Assembly: GCF_028372415.1 (NCBI RefSeq) | Contig: NC_092879.1 | Coordinates: 66,603,427 to 66,667,426, forward strand | DNA length: 64,000 bases | Reading direction: 5' to 3' | From: Notamacropus eugenii | Lineage: Eukaryota > Chordata > Mammalia > Diprotodontia > Macropodidae | Shown here: positions 12,551-24,389 of the stretch, one piece after another | Layout of the letters: each line of letters starts with the position of its first letter | Numbering within the stretch: position 1 is the first letter of the stretch | Notes under the pieces: model-generated | Database searches by the model: none | Seen by the model: only the letters and a program-made list of their open reading frames with translations | Told to the model about the DNA's origin: nothing | Made by a program: the position numbers and the translations under genes

Positions 12551-12689
12551 GGATTCCAACAGCCTTCAGTAATTGAAGGCAACTGAGTTGTTCAGTAACA
12601 TTTTTCTTTATGAAGAAGAAAGTCAATAATCATTCCCTTGTTTATGACTCTCATAGAGATTTGAATGGTTCTTGATACTATCAAATTGA

Positions 12690-12890
12690 ACCAGTTTAAT
12701 AGGAAATGATTTTATTTGATCCTCCAAATAACCCTTTCAGACAAGAAAGGCAGATTTAATTATCTTCTCTTTGGAGATGAAGAAACTGAGATTCCAGGAA
12801 GTTACATAGATATCAAGTAGTAGATCCTAGGCTTGAACTTAGGTCTTCTGTTTCCAGTCTCAGGCACTCTCCATTACTTGACACTAAAGC
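12690..12890 (-). mobile_element. MIR SINE
   Basis: Antisense MIR words run from 'tttgatcctccaaataaccc' to 'cttgaacttaggtcttctg'. Confidence 0.65.
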
Positions 12891-13784
12891 CTCAGGAAAA
12901 CTTCACTGTGATTTCTCAGGGCATATAAGGATCAAAATAATTCCTGATAAAGATGGACTTTTCTATAATATGAGTCATCATTCTTTGAATTTTAAGGAGG
13001 CACATACAAGCATTTCCATACTGGATAAGAAAGCCATGAGGCCAATTCAGTCAATCATGTTCTCTTAATGGCTTTTCATCTACATCAATGCTTTCTGGTG
13101 AGCTTTGCCAGGTGTCCAGCAAATGCAACCTTTCACACTGCTCTTGTTTTACAAGAAAAGCTATTAAACACATTGACTTTCGAAAGTGCCATTATCCCCA
13201 AGGTACAAACTGTACCTGGCCATTAATGAGGTTGTTAGCTTTGGCAGAAGTAGCAGGTGCTCCAGTAAGCAGGAGATTAGCCTCCCAGTCTAAGGGGAGG
13301 AGGAGAAGGAACCAAGGAATTGTCCAAAGCCAAAGTAGCCACCCTGGAGAACCTACTCTAAAGAGATTGGCAACTGGCTCTTTTGGTCACAATGGGGATG
13401 TCGTTTGTACTGCTGCAGAGTCACAAAGGCAGTCCAGGGAATTGTGTGGAGTAGGAAGCTGTTCATAAAGGACTATGCAATTGCTGCCTCACCAGCCCGG
13501 AAACAGCTAGTTTGCTGCTGAGACTACTTAGAATAAGCTAGTGCTAAAATAGAGCCCCCTTAGATGGAGACGGAGGAGAGGTTTTTCATTTGATCTTTAT
13601 TTTAATGACAAATTGCTAATACTGGATTCTGCCTTTGTTTCTAGAGGGCTGGATGCCAATCAAACATTGTGCAGCCACTCTAAAGTTTATTACCCTTATT
13701 GGGCAAGAAGTTGGGAAGCTTCACTAACAAAGGTGTTGAAAAATATTTTTATTCATTTTCTCACAATTAATGAGCACTCCTTTT
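12891..13784. other. Unassigned stretch
   Basis: It contains a 126-codon plus-strand open frame (13088-13468) with a basic patch (KGRRRRNQG) but no domain I recognise. It is probably chance. No repeat is assigned. Confidence 0.4.
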
Positions 13785-15060
13785 CCTACTTTGCCTCTTG
13801 GGTCCATCACCTCTTAGTCAGGAGGTAGGCAATACCCATAATCATTGATCCTCTAGAATTGTGCTTGGTCATTGCATTCAGAAATCTTTCAAAGTTACGA
13901 TGTTATTATTAATATTATTGTAGAAATTATTTTCTTAATTCGTCTCACTTTGGCTCTCTTTAAGTCTATACAGATTGTGCCAGGCAGGATTGGGGAACCT
14001 GCAGCCTTGAGGCCACATGTGGCTCTCTAGGTTCTCAAGTACAGCCCTTTGACTGAATCCAAACTTCAGAAAGGTAATTTATTGCCTGCTCCTCTAATTT
14101 CTTAATGATTTCACCTTTTATGTCTAAATCATGAATCCAGGTAGAGCTTGCCTTAACATATAGTATAAGGTTTTAAGGCCCTGTGAAGTTTGAACTCAGT
14201 CAAAGGGCCACACTTGAGAACCTAGAGGGCTACATGTGGCCTCAAGGTGGCAGGTTTCCCACCCCTGGCCAGGTTTCTCTCATAGTTCTTCCTTTTCTCT
14301 TTCCTTAGAGCATAAATTATTTTCATATAATATAATTTGTTCAGCCATCCCCTAACTAATTTGGTGCTTCCTTAGTTTCCAGTTCTTTGTTACTAAAAAA
14401 GAAAGTGCTCTGATTTTTGTACATATTGGTCTCTCTCTTTGATCTCTTTAGGGTATAAGCCTGGTGATAGTATCAGTGGATTAATTCACAGCTCTACCAG
14501 AGAGCATTAATGTGCCCATTTTCCCACAGCCCTTCAACATTTTTTTCCCTTTTTTGTCATCTTTGTCAATTTGATGGGTTTGAGGTGGAACCTCAGAATT
14601 GTTTTAATTTACATTTCTTGAGTTGTTAGTGATTCAGGACATTTTTATACGGTTATTAGTAGAATGGATTCCTTCCTTTAAAAACTGCCTGTTCATCTCC
14701 TTTAACCATGTACCTATTAGAGAATGGCTTTTATTCTTATTAATTTTCATTCAATTTCTCCTGTATCTTGGAATTGATACTTTTATCAGAGAAATTTGCT
14801 GCAAAGATTTCTTCTTAGCAGCATCAGATTCATTTGTGCGAAAACCTTTTAATTTTATGCAGTCGAAATTGTCCATTTTGTCTTCTGTGATCTTCTGTAT
14901 CTCTTGTTTAGTCATAATTTTTTCCCCATATTCAGAGATCTGAAGGGTAGTTTCTTGCCTGCTCCTCTAATTTCTTAATGATTTCACCTTTTATGTCTAA
15001 TTTATGACTCCAGGTAGAGCTTGCTTTAACATATGGTGTGAGGTTTAAAGGCCCATCTGC
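13785..15060 (-). mobile_element. Antisense L1 3' part, interrupted by a hAT MITE
   Basis: L1 3'UTR words at 13785-13980 ('gtccatcacctcttagtcag', 'tcctctagaattgtgcttgg') continue at 14268 ('ggccaggtttctctcatag'). They run on through the same ORF2-tail blocks seen at 7015-7800. No frame is intact. Confidence 0.72.
13985..14267. mobile_element. hAT-type MITE carrying an L1 patch
   Basis: Its terminal inverted repeats are of the cagg..tggggaacctg type (left 'caggattggggaacctg', right 'caggtttcccacccctg'). The arms share 'tgaggccacatgtggc'-like and 'tttgactgaatccaa' words with the copies at 42751 and 52886. The word gccagg flanks both sides, consistent with an 8-bp hAT duplication. About 113 bp in its middle (14063-14175) matches the L1 sequence at 14943-15056 and is absent from the other two copies. 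Confidence 0.75.
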
Positions 15061-15084
15061 AGAAGTTGGCTCATCTCTTAGGAT

Positions 15085-15212
15085 GCCTTTACTGGAGGCC
15101 TTCAGGTAGAGTCTGAGTGACCACTTGTGGGTTGTATCATGCTGGAGCTTCCTCTTTAGGGCCAAGCCGGACCAGGTAGCCTCTGAGGTCCCTTCTATCT
15201 CTATGTGATCTG
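15085..15212 (+). mobile_element. L3/CR1-type LINE 3' end
   Basis: It contains 'tctgagtgaccacttgtggg' and 'agcctctgaggtcccttcta', the terminal phrases of the L3/CR1 3' end. Confidence 0.65.
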
Positions 15213-15449
15213 TCGAAGTGCAAAAAGAAAACTAGAAAGGTTTTAAAACTAATGAAATAAAAATCTACAAATCAGAGAGCATATGAAACTGTTTTACTAT
15301 TTAAAAAAAACTTTGAAAATTACATTGGCATTCTCTTAGATGTTTATTTTTAATCAGTTTGAAAATGTGTCTTTTTGCCCAAAATCATTCTGTAATTTTT
15401 TTCAGAACTTTACATTCATAAAAAACTTTTTTGTATACTTCACAAGGTC
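15213..15449. other. Short AT-rich unassigned spacer
   Basis: Nothing is recognised. Confidence 0.4.
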
Positions 15450-15975
15450 TTTAAGTCATAGAATCTCAGAGTTGTGAGAGATCTCAAGCATCATCTACAG
15501 AATTCAACACATACCTGGACAAGCATCCTCTCTACAAAATCCCCAAATCCAAGTGGCCTGCCAGGGTTCTGTCCCCCCAGATTTCTTCAGTTCAGAGCAC
15601 CAGATCTCCAGGGTCTTCTTAGAGTGCTAGTGACCTTAGAGTCCCTGAGCCCAGGGTGTGCCAGGTCTGGTTGCTGTCACCACCAGTGGCTCTGATGGTG
15701 AGTTAACTGCTACCAAGTCACCTCTCTCCTATCTGGTACTTGTGAAGGTGACTGTTTTTAATTCAAGTTGAAGACTTTACATTGATTCCCTATTCAGTTC
15801 CATCTTTCTTCTCGTCAGATCAGTGTTTTGGCCTGTCAAACTCTTTTTGAATCCTGACTGTCGTTCAGCACATCAACCATCATTCCCAGCTTCATGTGAC
15901 ATGCACATGAGAGAGATGCTCCAGTTTTGCTTTCCTCCAAGTCAGTGATAACAGTGTTCAGCAGGACAGAGGTAA
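15450..15975 (-). mobile_element. L3/CR1-type LINE, antisense
   Basis: It begins with the reverse of the L3 end ('tcatagaatctcagagttg'). It later shows the reverse of the RT-region words ('tttttgaatcctgactgtcg', 'caagtcagtgataacagtgt'). The middle (15560-15740) is too decayed to call. Confidence 0.6.
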
Positions 15976-15994
15976 ACACAAGTCTAGAAAGTAT

Positions 15995-16250
15995 CAGCAC
16001 TTAGATTTCCTGGCCCTTCCAAGGCTCTGCTCAGATATCTCCTCCTCCAGGAAGCCTTTCCAGATTCACCCCAGGCCTTAGTGCCCTTTCCTACCAATGT
16101 TACTTTCCATTTTCTTATGTCAATACCTCTTGTATCTCCTTGGTAAATACGTACTCGTTGAAGGCAGTCTTGGTTTTGGCTATGTATCTCTAGCACCTAG
16201 TTTGATGTCTTACACAGTACATGTAATTAATAAATGTCTGTTTAATTTAG
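15995..16250 (+). mobile_element. L2 3' end
   Basis: It contains 'tccaggaagcctttccagat' and ends with 'ctctagcacctag' and 'taataaatgtctgttt', the L2 terminal order. Confidence 0.7.
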
Positions 16251-16804
16251 TCTTAATGACATCCTTGATCAAGGCATGTCAATTCACAAAAATATGTGGT
16301 CCAGTTGCTATCTCTAAATTTTGGTAGCAGTTATTGAATTGGATACCAGTGAGAATCATCTTCTGATTAAAACCAGCAACAACAATTCTATCCCATTCAT
16401 TTCTCTTTGAGACCCAGATGAGATGAGGTTAAAGATTGTCATGTCCATGTATAAGTTCTTAATTCATTGTGAATGTGACTATACCCCCCCAACTCTGAGT
16501 AAATAGAGTCTATGTTCCCATGAAGATAACACAAGAAGTGCCTTTGTTTTCTGCCATATGATGAAATTTACCTCCATCTTCTCCTTGATATTTTGTCCAT
16601 CCTATGATCTCTCTTCTCTTTCATGGGGGGAATGTAGCCACTGAATGAAGTTGTATGGCCGCTCAAAGAGGTATAGATAAATGAAAAAGTACGAGAACAA
16701 AGCCACATACAGTCTTGAACCTAACACCTTTGTTACACATACCTAATATATCATGAACTCTCTCAAGCTACAAGGCAAATTACATTTACCCTCATTTCCA
16801 TTCA
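16251..16804. other. Unassigned stretch
   Basis: No repeat or coding signal is recognised. Confidence 0.4.
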
Positions 16805-17055
16805 GTGTAGTGGATAATAGTGTTGAACTTGGAGACAGAAAGAGCTGGGTTCAAATCCTGCCTTAGATACTTACTAGCTGGGCAATCCTGGACAAGCTAC
16901 TTAATCTATCTCTCAGTCTCATTTTGCTCCTCTGTAAAATGGTGAAAATAATAGCATCTATCCCCAGGTTGGTTGTGGGGACGAAGTGGAACAACACATG
17001 CAACACTTTGCAAAGCCCAAAGCACTATATAAATGCTGACTAGAATTAGTTATTA
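16805..17055 (+). mobile_element. MIR/THER1 SINE, near full length
   Basis: It runs from 'gtagtggataatagtgttga' through the core 'tactagctgggcaatcctgg' to 'aaagcactatataaatgctg'. Confidence 0.78.
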
Positions 17056-17159
17056 TTAAAAAAGAGCATTAGTATTTGGAGAAAACTCTTTTTCCCTGAT
17101 GTATTCTTTGTCATTCATAGTAATAAGCCAAACAGAATTTTAACACTTGAACAAATTCT

Positions 17160-17370
17160 AATTCTTTACATTTGTCAAGAGCTTTCTTTATTTTATCTCA
17201 TTTGATCCTCTCACAATTCTACAATGTAAGTAGGGCAGTTTTAATTTTACAAATGAAGAAATTACAACTTAGAGATGGTAAGTCATTTGTCCAAGGTCAC
17301 ATAGGTAATAAATGGCAAAGTCTGGATTTGAACTCCAAGTTTGATGCTTTCTCTGCTCCTCTAGGCTGAC
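17160..17370 (-). mobile_element. MIR SINE
   Basis: Antisense words 'ttttatctcatttgatcctc' and 'ggtaataaatggcaaagtc' mark it. Confidence 0.7.
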
Positions 17371-17879
17371 TCTCTGGCCAAAAGTGTCTTGGTGATGAAG
17401 GCAACGGATATGGGTGCTCTTCACTTCTCTCTCAGTGCCCTGCCTCCTTGCTTCCATTGGGGCATGCATCTCGACATCTGTAGTAATGTCTACTTCTTCT
17501 CTGTGACAGAAAGGCAGCCCTGCTCAGCAGGAAAAAAAATGAAGCATTCATTTTGCAGCAGATGTCTTTACAAGCTATTTTTTTTCCTACTTGATCAGCA
17601 GGTTTGGGCCTCCCCAAGGGACATTTTAGAGATAGAAATCTTGGATGTTTCTATGAGAGAACTTTTAGAAATATAAAACCGTATATGCTAAACTCGTATA
17701 ATTCATTGCTTCTAAGTAATTCTTTTATTTAATTTATTCACTTTCCCCTCCTTTGCAAGCAGTAAGAAAAGGAAAATGAGGGATTAGTAGAAGGGATTAT
17801 ATTAGCTACCTTCTGGGAATGGACCCTACTAATTCAATCATACTGTGAGAGGTAAAGAGGAAAGCTGAATCCACTGGAA
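17371..17879. other. Unassigned stretch
   Basis: A 95-codon open frame (17389-17676) has no recognised domain. No repeat is assigned. Confidence 0.4.
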
Positions 17880-18270
17880 TTTGAACAATTCGAAGACCTG
17901 TGTGCTCAGATCCCACCCATGGTCCATATTAGCCATATACTTATAGTCAGGTCTGTAGAACCATTTTGATCCTCAGTTTCCTTCTCTGTAAAATGAAGAT
18001 AATGATGCCTACAGTATGAAGACTTTAGTTGAAGTCTCAAGTCAGACACTTAATAGCCATGTGACCTTGAGAAAATCACTCAATCTTTATGAACCTCAGT
18101 TTTCTCACTTGTAAAATTGAGCTAATAATAGCACCTACCTCTCAAGGTTGTGGTGAAATTCAAATGAAACAATGTATGTAAAGCACCCTGGACATCTGTT
18201 GAGATTTATGAGATTTATTATGTTATAGGAATCAAATGAGATTATGCATGTAGAGTGCTTTGCAAAGGTG
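17880..18270 (+). mobile_element. Two MIR SINEs, one nested in the other
   Basis: A first MIR (17880 to about 18013) stops after 'gaagataatgatgcctac'. Its expected continuation, 'gaatcaaatgagattatgca', appears at about 18230-18270. Between them lies a second MIR with its own core ('agccatgtgaccttgagaa') and 3' half. Confidence 0.6.
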
Positions 18271-18274
18271 AAAG

Positions 18275-18500
18275 GAATATCCAAATGTCAAACAGAACAT
18301 TTCCTAAGAGCTTACTAGGACCAGGTGCTGCACTTAGCACCAGAGATACAAAAAGCATATAAGATGGTCCCTGCTGCTTAAGCAGTTTACATTCTAATAG
18401 ACCGAGAGAAAACAATGGGGACCTGAGTGGGAGTGGAAAGGGAGGAGAAGAAGGCAAGGCAGCTGTTATGGAAGTGGTACAGCCTGTGGAGGACAAGAGC
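18275..18500 (+). mobile_element. Ancient interspersed repeat fragment, same unnamed family as 3605
   Basis: It has the 'accaggtgctgcacttagca' and 'gtttacattctaatagacc' words found in the 5' part of the family. Confidence 0.55.
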
Positions 18501-18833
18501 TTCTCACGATATTGTGGTTCCAGGAATCTGTTCGCGGGTTAGCAAGTAGGTCCCTGGGTAGACTTCCTCCTGGAATGAGGCAGCCAGTGTGAGATGTGGG
18601 GTAGCCTGAAGGGACTTGGAAGTCAAGTGAACCTTAGTTGTTCTTATGACCTCAGTTAATTTACTTCTTCCTCTTCTTTTATCTAGGTGGGGATTAAATG
18701 CACCACTGGCTTCTTTAAGGTCCATGCCAGGCACCACTTACTACAGGAAGCCTTTCCTGTTCTCCTGAATTATTAGTTTTCTCTTCCTTTTCGAATCAAT
18801 TTGTATTTATTTAAAAACTGTTAGTGTGTGCAA
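18501..18833. other. Unassigned stretch
   Basis: Only a short L2-like phrase at about 18735-18775 stands out ('aggaagcctttcctgttctc'). Confidence 0.35.
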
Positions 18834-19080
18834 ATGGCAGCTAGATGGCGCAATGGACCTGATGTCGGGAAGACCCATCTTCCTGAGTTCAAATCCAGCT
18901 TCAGACGCAGTGTAACCCTGGAAAAGTCACTTCTCTCTGTTTGCCTTGATTTCCTCATCTGTAAAAAAAAAAAAAAAAGAGCTAGAGAAAGAAATGGCAA
19001 ATCACTCCAATATTTTTGCAAAGAAAACCTCAATCGGGTCACATGAAGAATCAGACATGACTGAAATGACTGAACGACAA
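18834..19080 (+). mobile_element. MAR1-type SINE, near full length
   Basis: It starts GGCAGCTAGATGGCGCAATGG. It contains an internal A16 run at about 18963-18978 and ends with 'gacatgactgaaatgactga'. Confidence 0.85.
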
Positions 19081-19139
19081 AAAGAGTGCTCAAAGGGGGT
19101 GAGGGAAGTAGGGCAAGATGAAATTATTTTCCTACCCAA

Positions 19140-19620
19140 ACCCATTTGCTTCTAAACTTCCTATTGTGACCAGCCTCCCAGTCTCCCAGTCACCCAGGTT
19201 TCTACTCCTCACTCTCACTCATTCCTCATGGCCAGTTTGTTGGCAAATCTTTGCTTTCCTGACATCTCTCCACTCACATATCCATCACCTTAATTGAGGC
19301 CTTCAATCACTCTCCTGGATTATTACAGGAGCATAAACATCTCAAACCTCCATTCAGTAAACTCCCTATCTATCCCTATTACCTCTAGGGTCAAGTATAA
19401 CTCTTCTGGCGTTGGAAGCTCTTTCCAACTTAGCTTCACTTCAGGCATTCTTTGAGCCAGTCATGCTTGCTGTGTATCTTATGGGCCTTCTGTCTCCCAT
19501 CTCTGTGCCTTTGAATTATCTGCCCTGCATGCTTGAAAATGTTCTTTCTCCTCACTTCTGCCCTATCCCCTCACTATTAGATCCTTCCTATTAGACTACA
19601 AACATATGTCGATCTCCCCA
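19140..19620 (+). mobile_element. L2 LINE fragment
   Basis: Its L2 words include 'ctcctggattattac', 'ttccaacttagcttcac' and 'gctgtgtatcttatgggcct'. A 60-codon open frame at 19412-19594 is a chance remnant. Confidence 0.6.
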
Positions 19621-19862
19621 ATCCTTTGAAAAAGAAGGTTGCTGTTGAGTTTCTAAGTTGAGGAGTTTAAAGAGAAATTAGAGGTCATCTAATCAAACTT
19701 TGTAATACAGTGGCCTTGTCATATATTATTTTGTTTCATAGTTATTAGTATAAGTGCCATTTATCTTACTAGACTTCACATTCAATGAGTGCGTGGACTT
19801 TAGCTTTTGTAGACTTTGCATTGTCTCTAGTGTCTAGTGAAAGTTTAATAGATGTCTATTGA

Positions 19863-20025
19863 GGGGCAGGTAGGTTGCGCTGCAGTGGATAGAGCACTGG
19901 TCCTGGAGTCAGGAGAACCTGAGTTCAAATTCAGCCTCACACACTTACCAGCGGGGTGACCCTGGGCAAGTCACTTCACCCCAGTTGTCTCTCTTCCCCC
20001 CACCCCCAAAAAAGGTAAAAATAAA
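19863..20025 (+). mobile_element. Short tRNA-derived SINE with perfect target-site duplication
   Basis: It starts ggggcaggtaggttgcgctg, continues 'gtggatagagcactggtcct' and 'gtgaccctgggcaagtcac', and ends in an A-rich tail. The 11-mer atgtctattga flanks it exactly (19852-19862 and 20026-20036). It shares its 5' half with the MAR1 SINE but lacks the 3' half. Confidence 0.85.
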
Positions 20026-20054
20026 ATGTCTATTGAATGAAATTTAATAGGCTA

Positions 20055-20215
20055 ACAACCTCCCTTTCACTAGGAATGTTTAGATGAAGTCTGGATGACC
20101 CCACTTCCAAGCTGTTATGGAGAAAACTTCCTTACTGAGAGGAAAGTTTGATTAGATGACCTTTAATTTCTCTTCAAACTCTTCAACTTAGAAACTCTCT
20201 AGTGCTCCTTATAGG
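20055..20215 (+). mobile_element. L3/CR1-type 3' end fragment
   Basis: It contains 'gaagtctggatgaccccact' and 'gattagatgacctttaattt', the L3/CR1 terminal pattern. Confidence 0.5.
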
Positions 20216-22619
20216 CTTATTTTGTTTGTTTTTGTTTCGTTCAAAAGGAAAAAGTATATTTCTTCCCACCTTTACCTATTACATGGTCATACTTCCTTTA
20301 GCTCAGAGAAACTTTCTTAATAGTAGGAAAAAAGGGAAAATTTAGAGTTCATGGTAATAATTTTCAAGGGCGCTGGAAAAAAACATTTGGGCCAGATATC
20401 TGGGAGTGTGTAGGAGCATACTACAACTGCAGAAATCATCAGATTGTCCTGGTTTTCCCAGCTATGAATTCCTATACTTCTATTTTTCTCCCAGAATGAA
20501 ATCTTCTTCTTTTCTTCCCCAATGAATCAGTAGAGTAGGGGAAAGCAAACACTAACATATTGAGCGATTGACTACTGTAGAGAACAGTGATAGTGGCATA
20601 AATGATGTTGAGATTCTTGCATTTGATTAGAAAATGACCCTCTCCAGTCATGTCCAGGTCAAGACAGCAGCTCCTCATATGCTGTTCTGTGCATTTTACT
20701 ACAAGGAGGACAAAGATGGGAAAGAGGTAGACTTCTACACTGACCTGTTTGGAGTATCAACGATGTTTGAGATCTAATTTTACTTCTCCCCGACCCTGTT
20801 TCATGATGGCTTGAGGTGACTTACCCATTACAACATGAGGAAGCTGTGGAGAAAACCAAAGCAAAGCAACACAGAACAGGGCTTAACCAGGGGAAATGGG
20901 AGGAATGCTAGACCACATGAGATGGGACAGTTGCTCTAGCTAGTCACTGACTTTGTCTCTCAGTTTCTTTGGCAGCTGAGACAGAAAGGGAAACAGGCTG
21001 GATTTAGTGATTTTAATGTTTTGTTCTGCAGTGTCTCTGATCTCATCACCGTGTGTTTCCATGGGGCACAGGTGGTGTTGATCACAATTCATCCATGCAC
21101 CTTCATCCAGTACAACACTTACCCATCACCTCTGCCTAATGTTCTACCTAATGTACTGTAGGTCTTCCTCTTGATCTTTTCACATCACATGGAACTTGCA
21201 GGGTGTCTGTCAGTTTTCCCTTACTTTCAACACATCTGACTCACCTTCCCTTCTACTCATACAGCTCTTTAATGATGACTTTCATAGAACTTTATTTTTT
21301 TTGGAGTCTGTGGCATTATTTGACTCACAGCAATAGAATATCACTAGAAGAATATTGTTTAAAAGATGAATCTTTGTTTTAGAGAGAAGCTTGGAGTCAC
21401 TAAAAGTATTGGGCAATTTCTCAAAGGCCATCCAACCTGTTCTTGGCCTTCTGTTTAATTCTGAGCTCTGATGATTGCCTATTTGCAGTACCTGTCCAAG
21501 ATAAGTATACATATAAGCTAGTTCTGTGCGTTATTCCTACATCTGAATGTCACTGTCAAATCAATAGACATTCTTCTGCCTCCACATTTTTGCTATGTGG
21601 AAAGCTAGGCTGAACTCTTTTGAGTGATTATGGTTTTCGTTTTGGAGGCCACAGCATTGGGCTTGATTCGATATTATTTGAAAATATGATCATCTGGATG
21701 AGCTCACCATCTAGAAGAAACACCTCTCTCATTTGGATTCTACATTGGACAACCTCCACGGTTGTAACAGTTAATTTTCTAACAAAAGAAACTGACAAGT
21801 TACTGTCCTCCCTGTTGTAACTAGCCATGATCTCCACAGTGGATCACCCTCACAACAAATGATCCTTTTGCTTCAGATCTTCTTTAATATTCAATTTCAT
21901 AAAATGTATCTGGGGATCAGCATAATGGAACTGAAGTATGGATTAATAGAGTTAGTTACTGTTGTTAGTGATGGTAGCTAGATAAGACAGTAGGACCTTT
22001 ATGGTACCTTGAAAGGGACATACATAGACATATGGTACAGTGACCTCTTGTCCCACCATAAAAATCCCCTAGATTGCCATTGGTGATATGATTAGTTTTG
22101 TTACAATGGGTCAGATTAACTAAAAAGTATTGTTTCATTTTGTTTAGGTTCTCTCCATTGCTAATAATACAGTTTACTGTAGGCTAGTACTATTAGTTTT
22201 CAAATTAGATACTTCAGTTCTTTAGAAATGCATGTCACTTTTAGGTGTGTTGGGTAGATTTTGTGGTGGTTCTTTTAAAATTCATAGACATAGATATTTC
22301 AGACCAAAAGAGTCTTGCCTCTAGTGGATAGCAGTTTTGTCTTCAAAATCATGACATCTAGCCTTCGATAAACCATCTCCATTTGGTTTTCAAAGCAGCA
22401 GTGTATGATGGAGCTATGTGTATAGTACAGGTAGAACCATGACCATTGGCTTGGGAGATGGTCAGAATGATATGAAATAACTTGAACCATTACATTCTGT
22501 GCAGGTAGAGGAAAGCCTTAATTGACTAAATGGGGCCAGGGGGACCATAGTTATTATTCCTGGAAAGACTATTAGAGTGAAAGATGAGAAAAATGAGGAA
22601 GAAGAGGAAGAAGATGGTA
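20216..22619. other. Repeat-poor unassigned stretch of 2.4 kb
   Basis: I recognise no SINE or LINE. Open frames up to 76 codons (for example 21282-21512 minus, 21620-21820 plus) show no domain. It could hold intronic or regulatory sequence; sequence alone does not say. Confidence 0.4.
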
Positions 22620-22715
22620 GAAGTAAGATGATAATTCACATTTCCATAGCACTTTGAGGTTTGTGAAGTGCTGTATGCACATTATGTCATTTGAGTTTCA
22701 CAATAATAGATTTTC
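22620..22715 (-). mobile_element. MIR fragment
   Basis: Antisense 3' half of MIR: 'catagcactttgaggtttgt' and 'tcatttgagtttcacaata'. Confidence 0.55.
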
Positions 22716-23719
22716 TTGTCCAGCCCTTTCCTTTTTTTGAAGGTATAACCTGGGTTTCCTACCGAACTTGTATCAAGTTGCATGAGACTCTCCTAATTGG
22801 TGGAGAGAATCCTGAAAACCATGCCTATATGCAGGACAGAGTTGGTTCAAGAACTTTGGAGAGGGGAGACATCCTTCAGTCCTTCTTTGAGAGAGAAACA
22901 CTCATGGTTCCAGATTTTCTTTAAACAAACTCCGGGAAGGAGAAAAAGAAAGATTCTTTTGCAGATATGTAGGAGAAACTAGCTCCATGGTATATCTCTG
23001 ATTTCTAGTTTGCCTCCCTAGAGATGTAGGAGAATTTCCCATTGGGTGAGATTGGGACCTTTATCTTGATTGAGGTCTCATCTTAGGTCCCTCTAGTTCA
23101 TTCCTGAGTGCTCATATATTCTAAACTAAATTATTTGACTTCTCTTTGCTATTTACTTGGATCAAAGGGTTAACTTGTTATTAACTATCTGTGGGTTTGT
23201 TTGGTTATTTTTGTAGCTAGCACTTGGAGGAAAGGAGCCAAACTGGTGAGTCAAAAGCACATAGAAAAGGGAGCCACTAAACCATATGTCAAGATTCCTG
23301 GAGGCTATATATTAGCAAACCACATATTAATATATCTATATTCTATTGTATTTTATTTGGTTGCATATTTCCCAATTGTATTTTAATCTTAGTGTTGTCT
23401 TTGTGTTTAATACCTCCTCCCCCCTTTAAGGGCCAGTGACCTGGGAAGGGTTTTGATCCAAAACCCTAACAATATTAAGTGGTTGACTATAAACTTTTAT
23501 GTACTATATAATTCTACTCTGTTATCTCCTTTCTCAGAAGAGAGCAGAGCTGCCACCCTCAAAGCTCTTTTCCCTGTTCCCTTCAAGGCAGAAATTTCAG
23601 TCTCCCTTAGAGATGGGTGGGCAAGATACCAGAGATATCCAGCAAAGTCTCCCACAGGTGACTTGGAAATATCCTATATAGACATAGGCTTCTTCCATGG
23701 GCAGCACGCACAACCTTAC
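22716..23719. other. Unassigned stretch
   Basis: Overlapping plus-strand frames at 22691-22982 and 23453-23749 have no recognised domain. No repeat is assigned. Confidence 0.4.
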
Positions 23720-23825
23720 ACAGAGGAGGAAATTACACCAATTGCCTGAGGTCACATTGGTACTAAGAACCAGAGCTAAGAAGTTACCTCAGATGCTCTG
23801 ACTCTGAAACTAACTTTTTCAGTAC
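23720..23825 (-). mobile_element. MIR fragment
   Basis: Antisense core: 'cacagaggaggaaattacac' and 'ttgcctgaggtcacattgg'. Confidence 0.5.
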
Positions 23826-24389
23826 TTCAGCTCCCTCATTTTCACTTCTCAGTTAGAACCATTATTTCTGTTCACTATGGGGTTTACCCAACATCTAAAA
23901 CATTAGAGGGACAAAAATATTTCAAGTACCATGTGGCTACCACTGTCTGAGAACTGCAAGATCCTAAAGTTTAATCTCTTTCATAAATTTTGCTTTAAAT
24001 GTTTTCTCACCTAGGGACTTGGGGTTCTGATTACTCCCCATTCCCATGTGTTCTCCTACATTGAGATTTAGCGAATTCATTTTTATTTCAGCATTCCCTA
24101 GAGTTTTCTTGTCTTTGGGGTCCTTTCTCCCAGATTGCAATTCCTAATAGAATAAAAGTTTTGAAATGCCATCCTCAGACAGGTAAACCCACCTTAGGAA
24201 GGAAATGTTCAGAGAGTATGTTCTAGCCTTATCTCCTGACTGCAAGTGGGTGAAATAATGTGTGTGTGATTTTGACTTTATATATGGGAAGAAAGTGAAT
24301 TACCTGATAACATAGTCAGCTTTGGAATGCAATACCATTATTATTTTTTTTTATTTGTGCAGTGTCTTTCTTCTAAGGAACTGAATGTA

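Noticed and set aside
13088-13468. 126-codon plus-strand open frame with a basic patch
   Set aside because: Length is within chance for this window and no family resemblance could be found.
18834-19080. Possible tRNA gene from A/B-box-like sequence
   Set aside because: It is the tRNA-related head of a MAR1-type SINE; no cloverleaf is kept.
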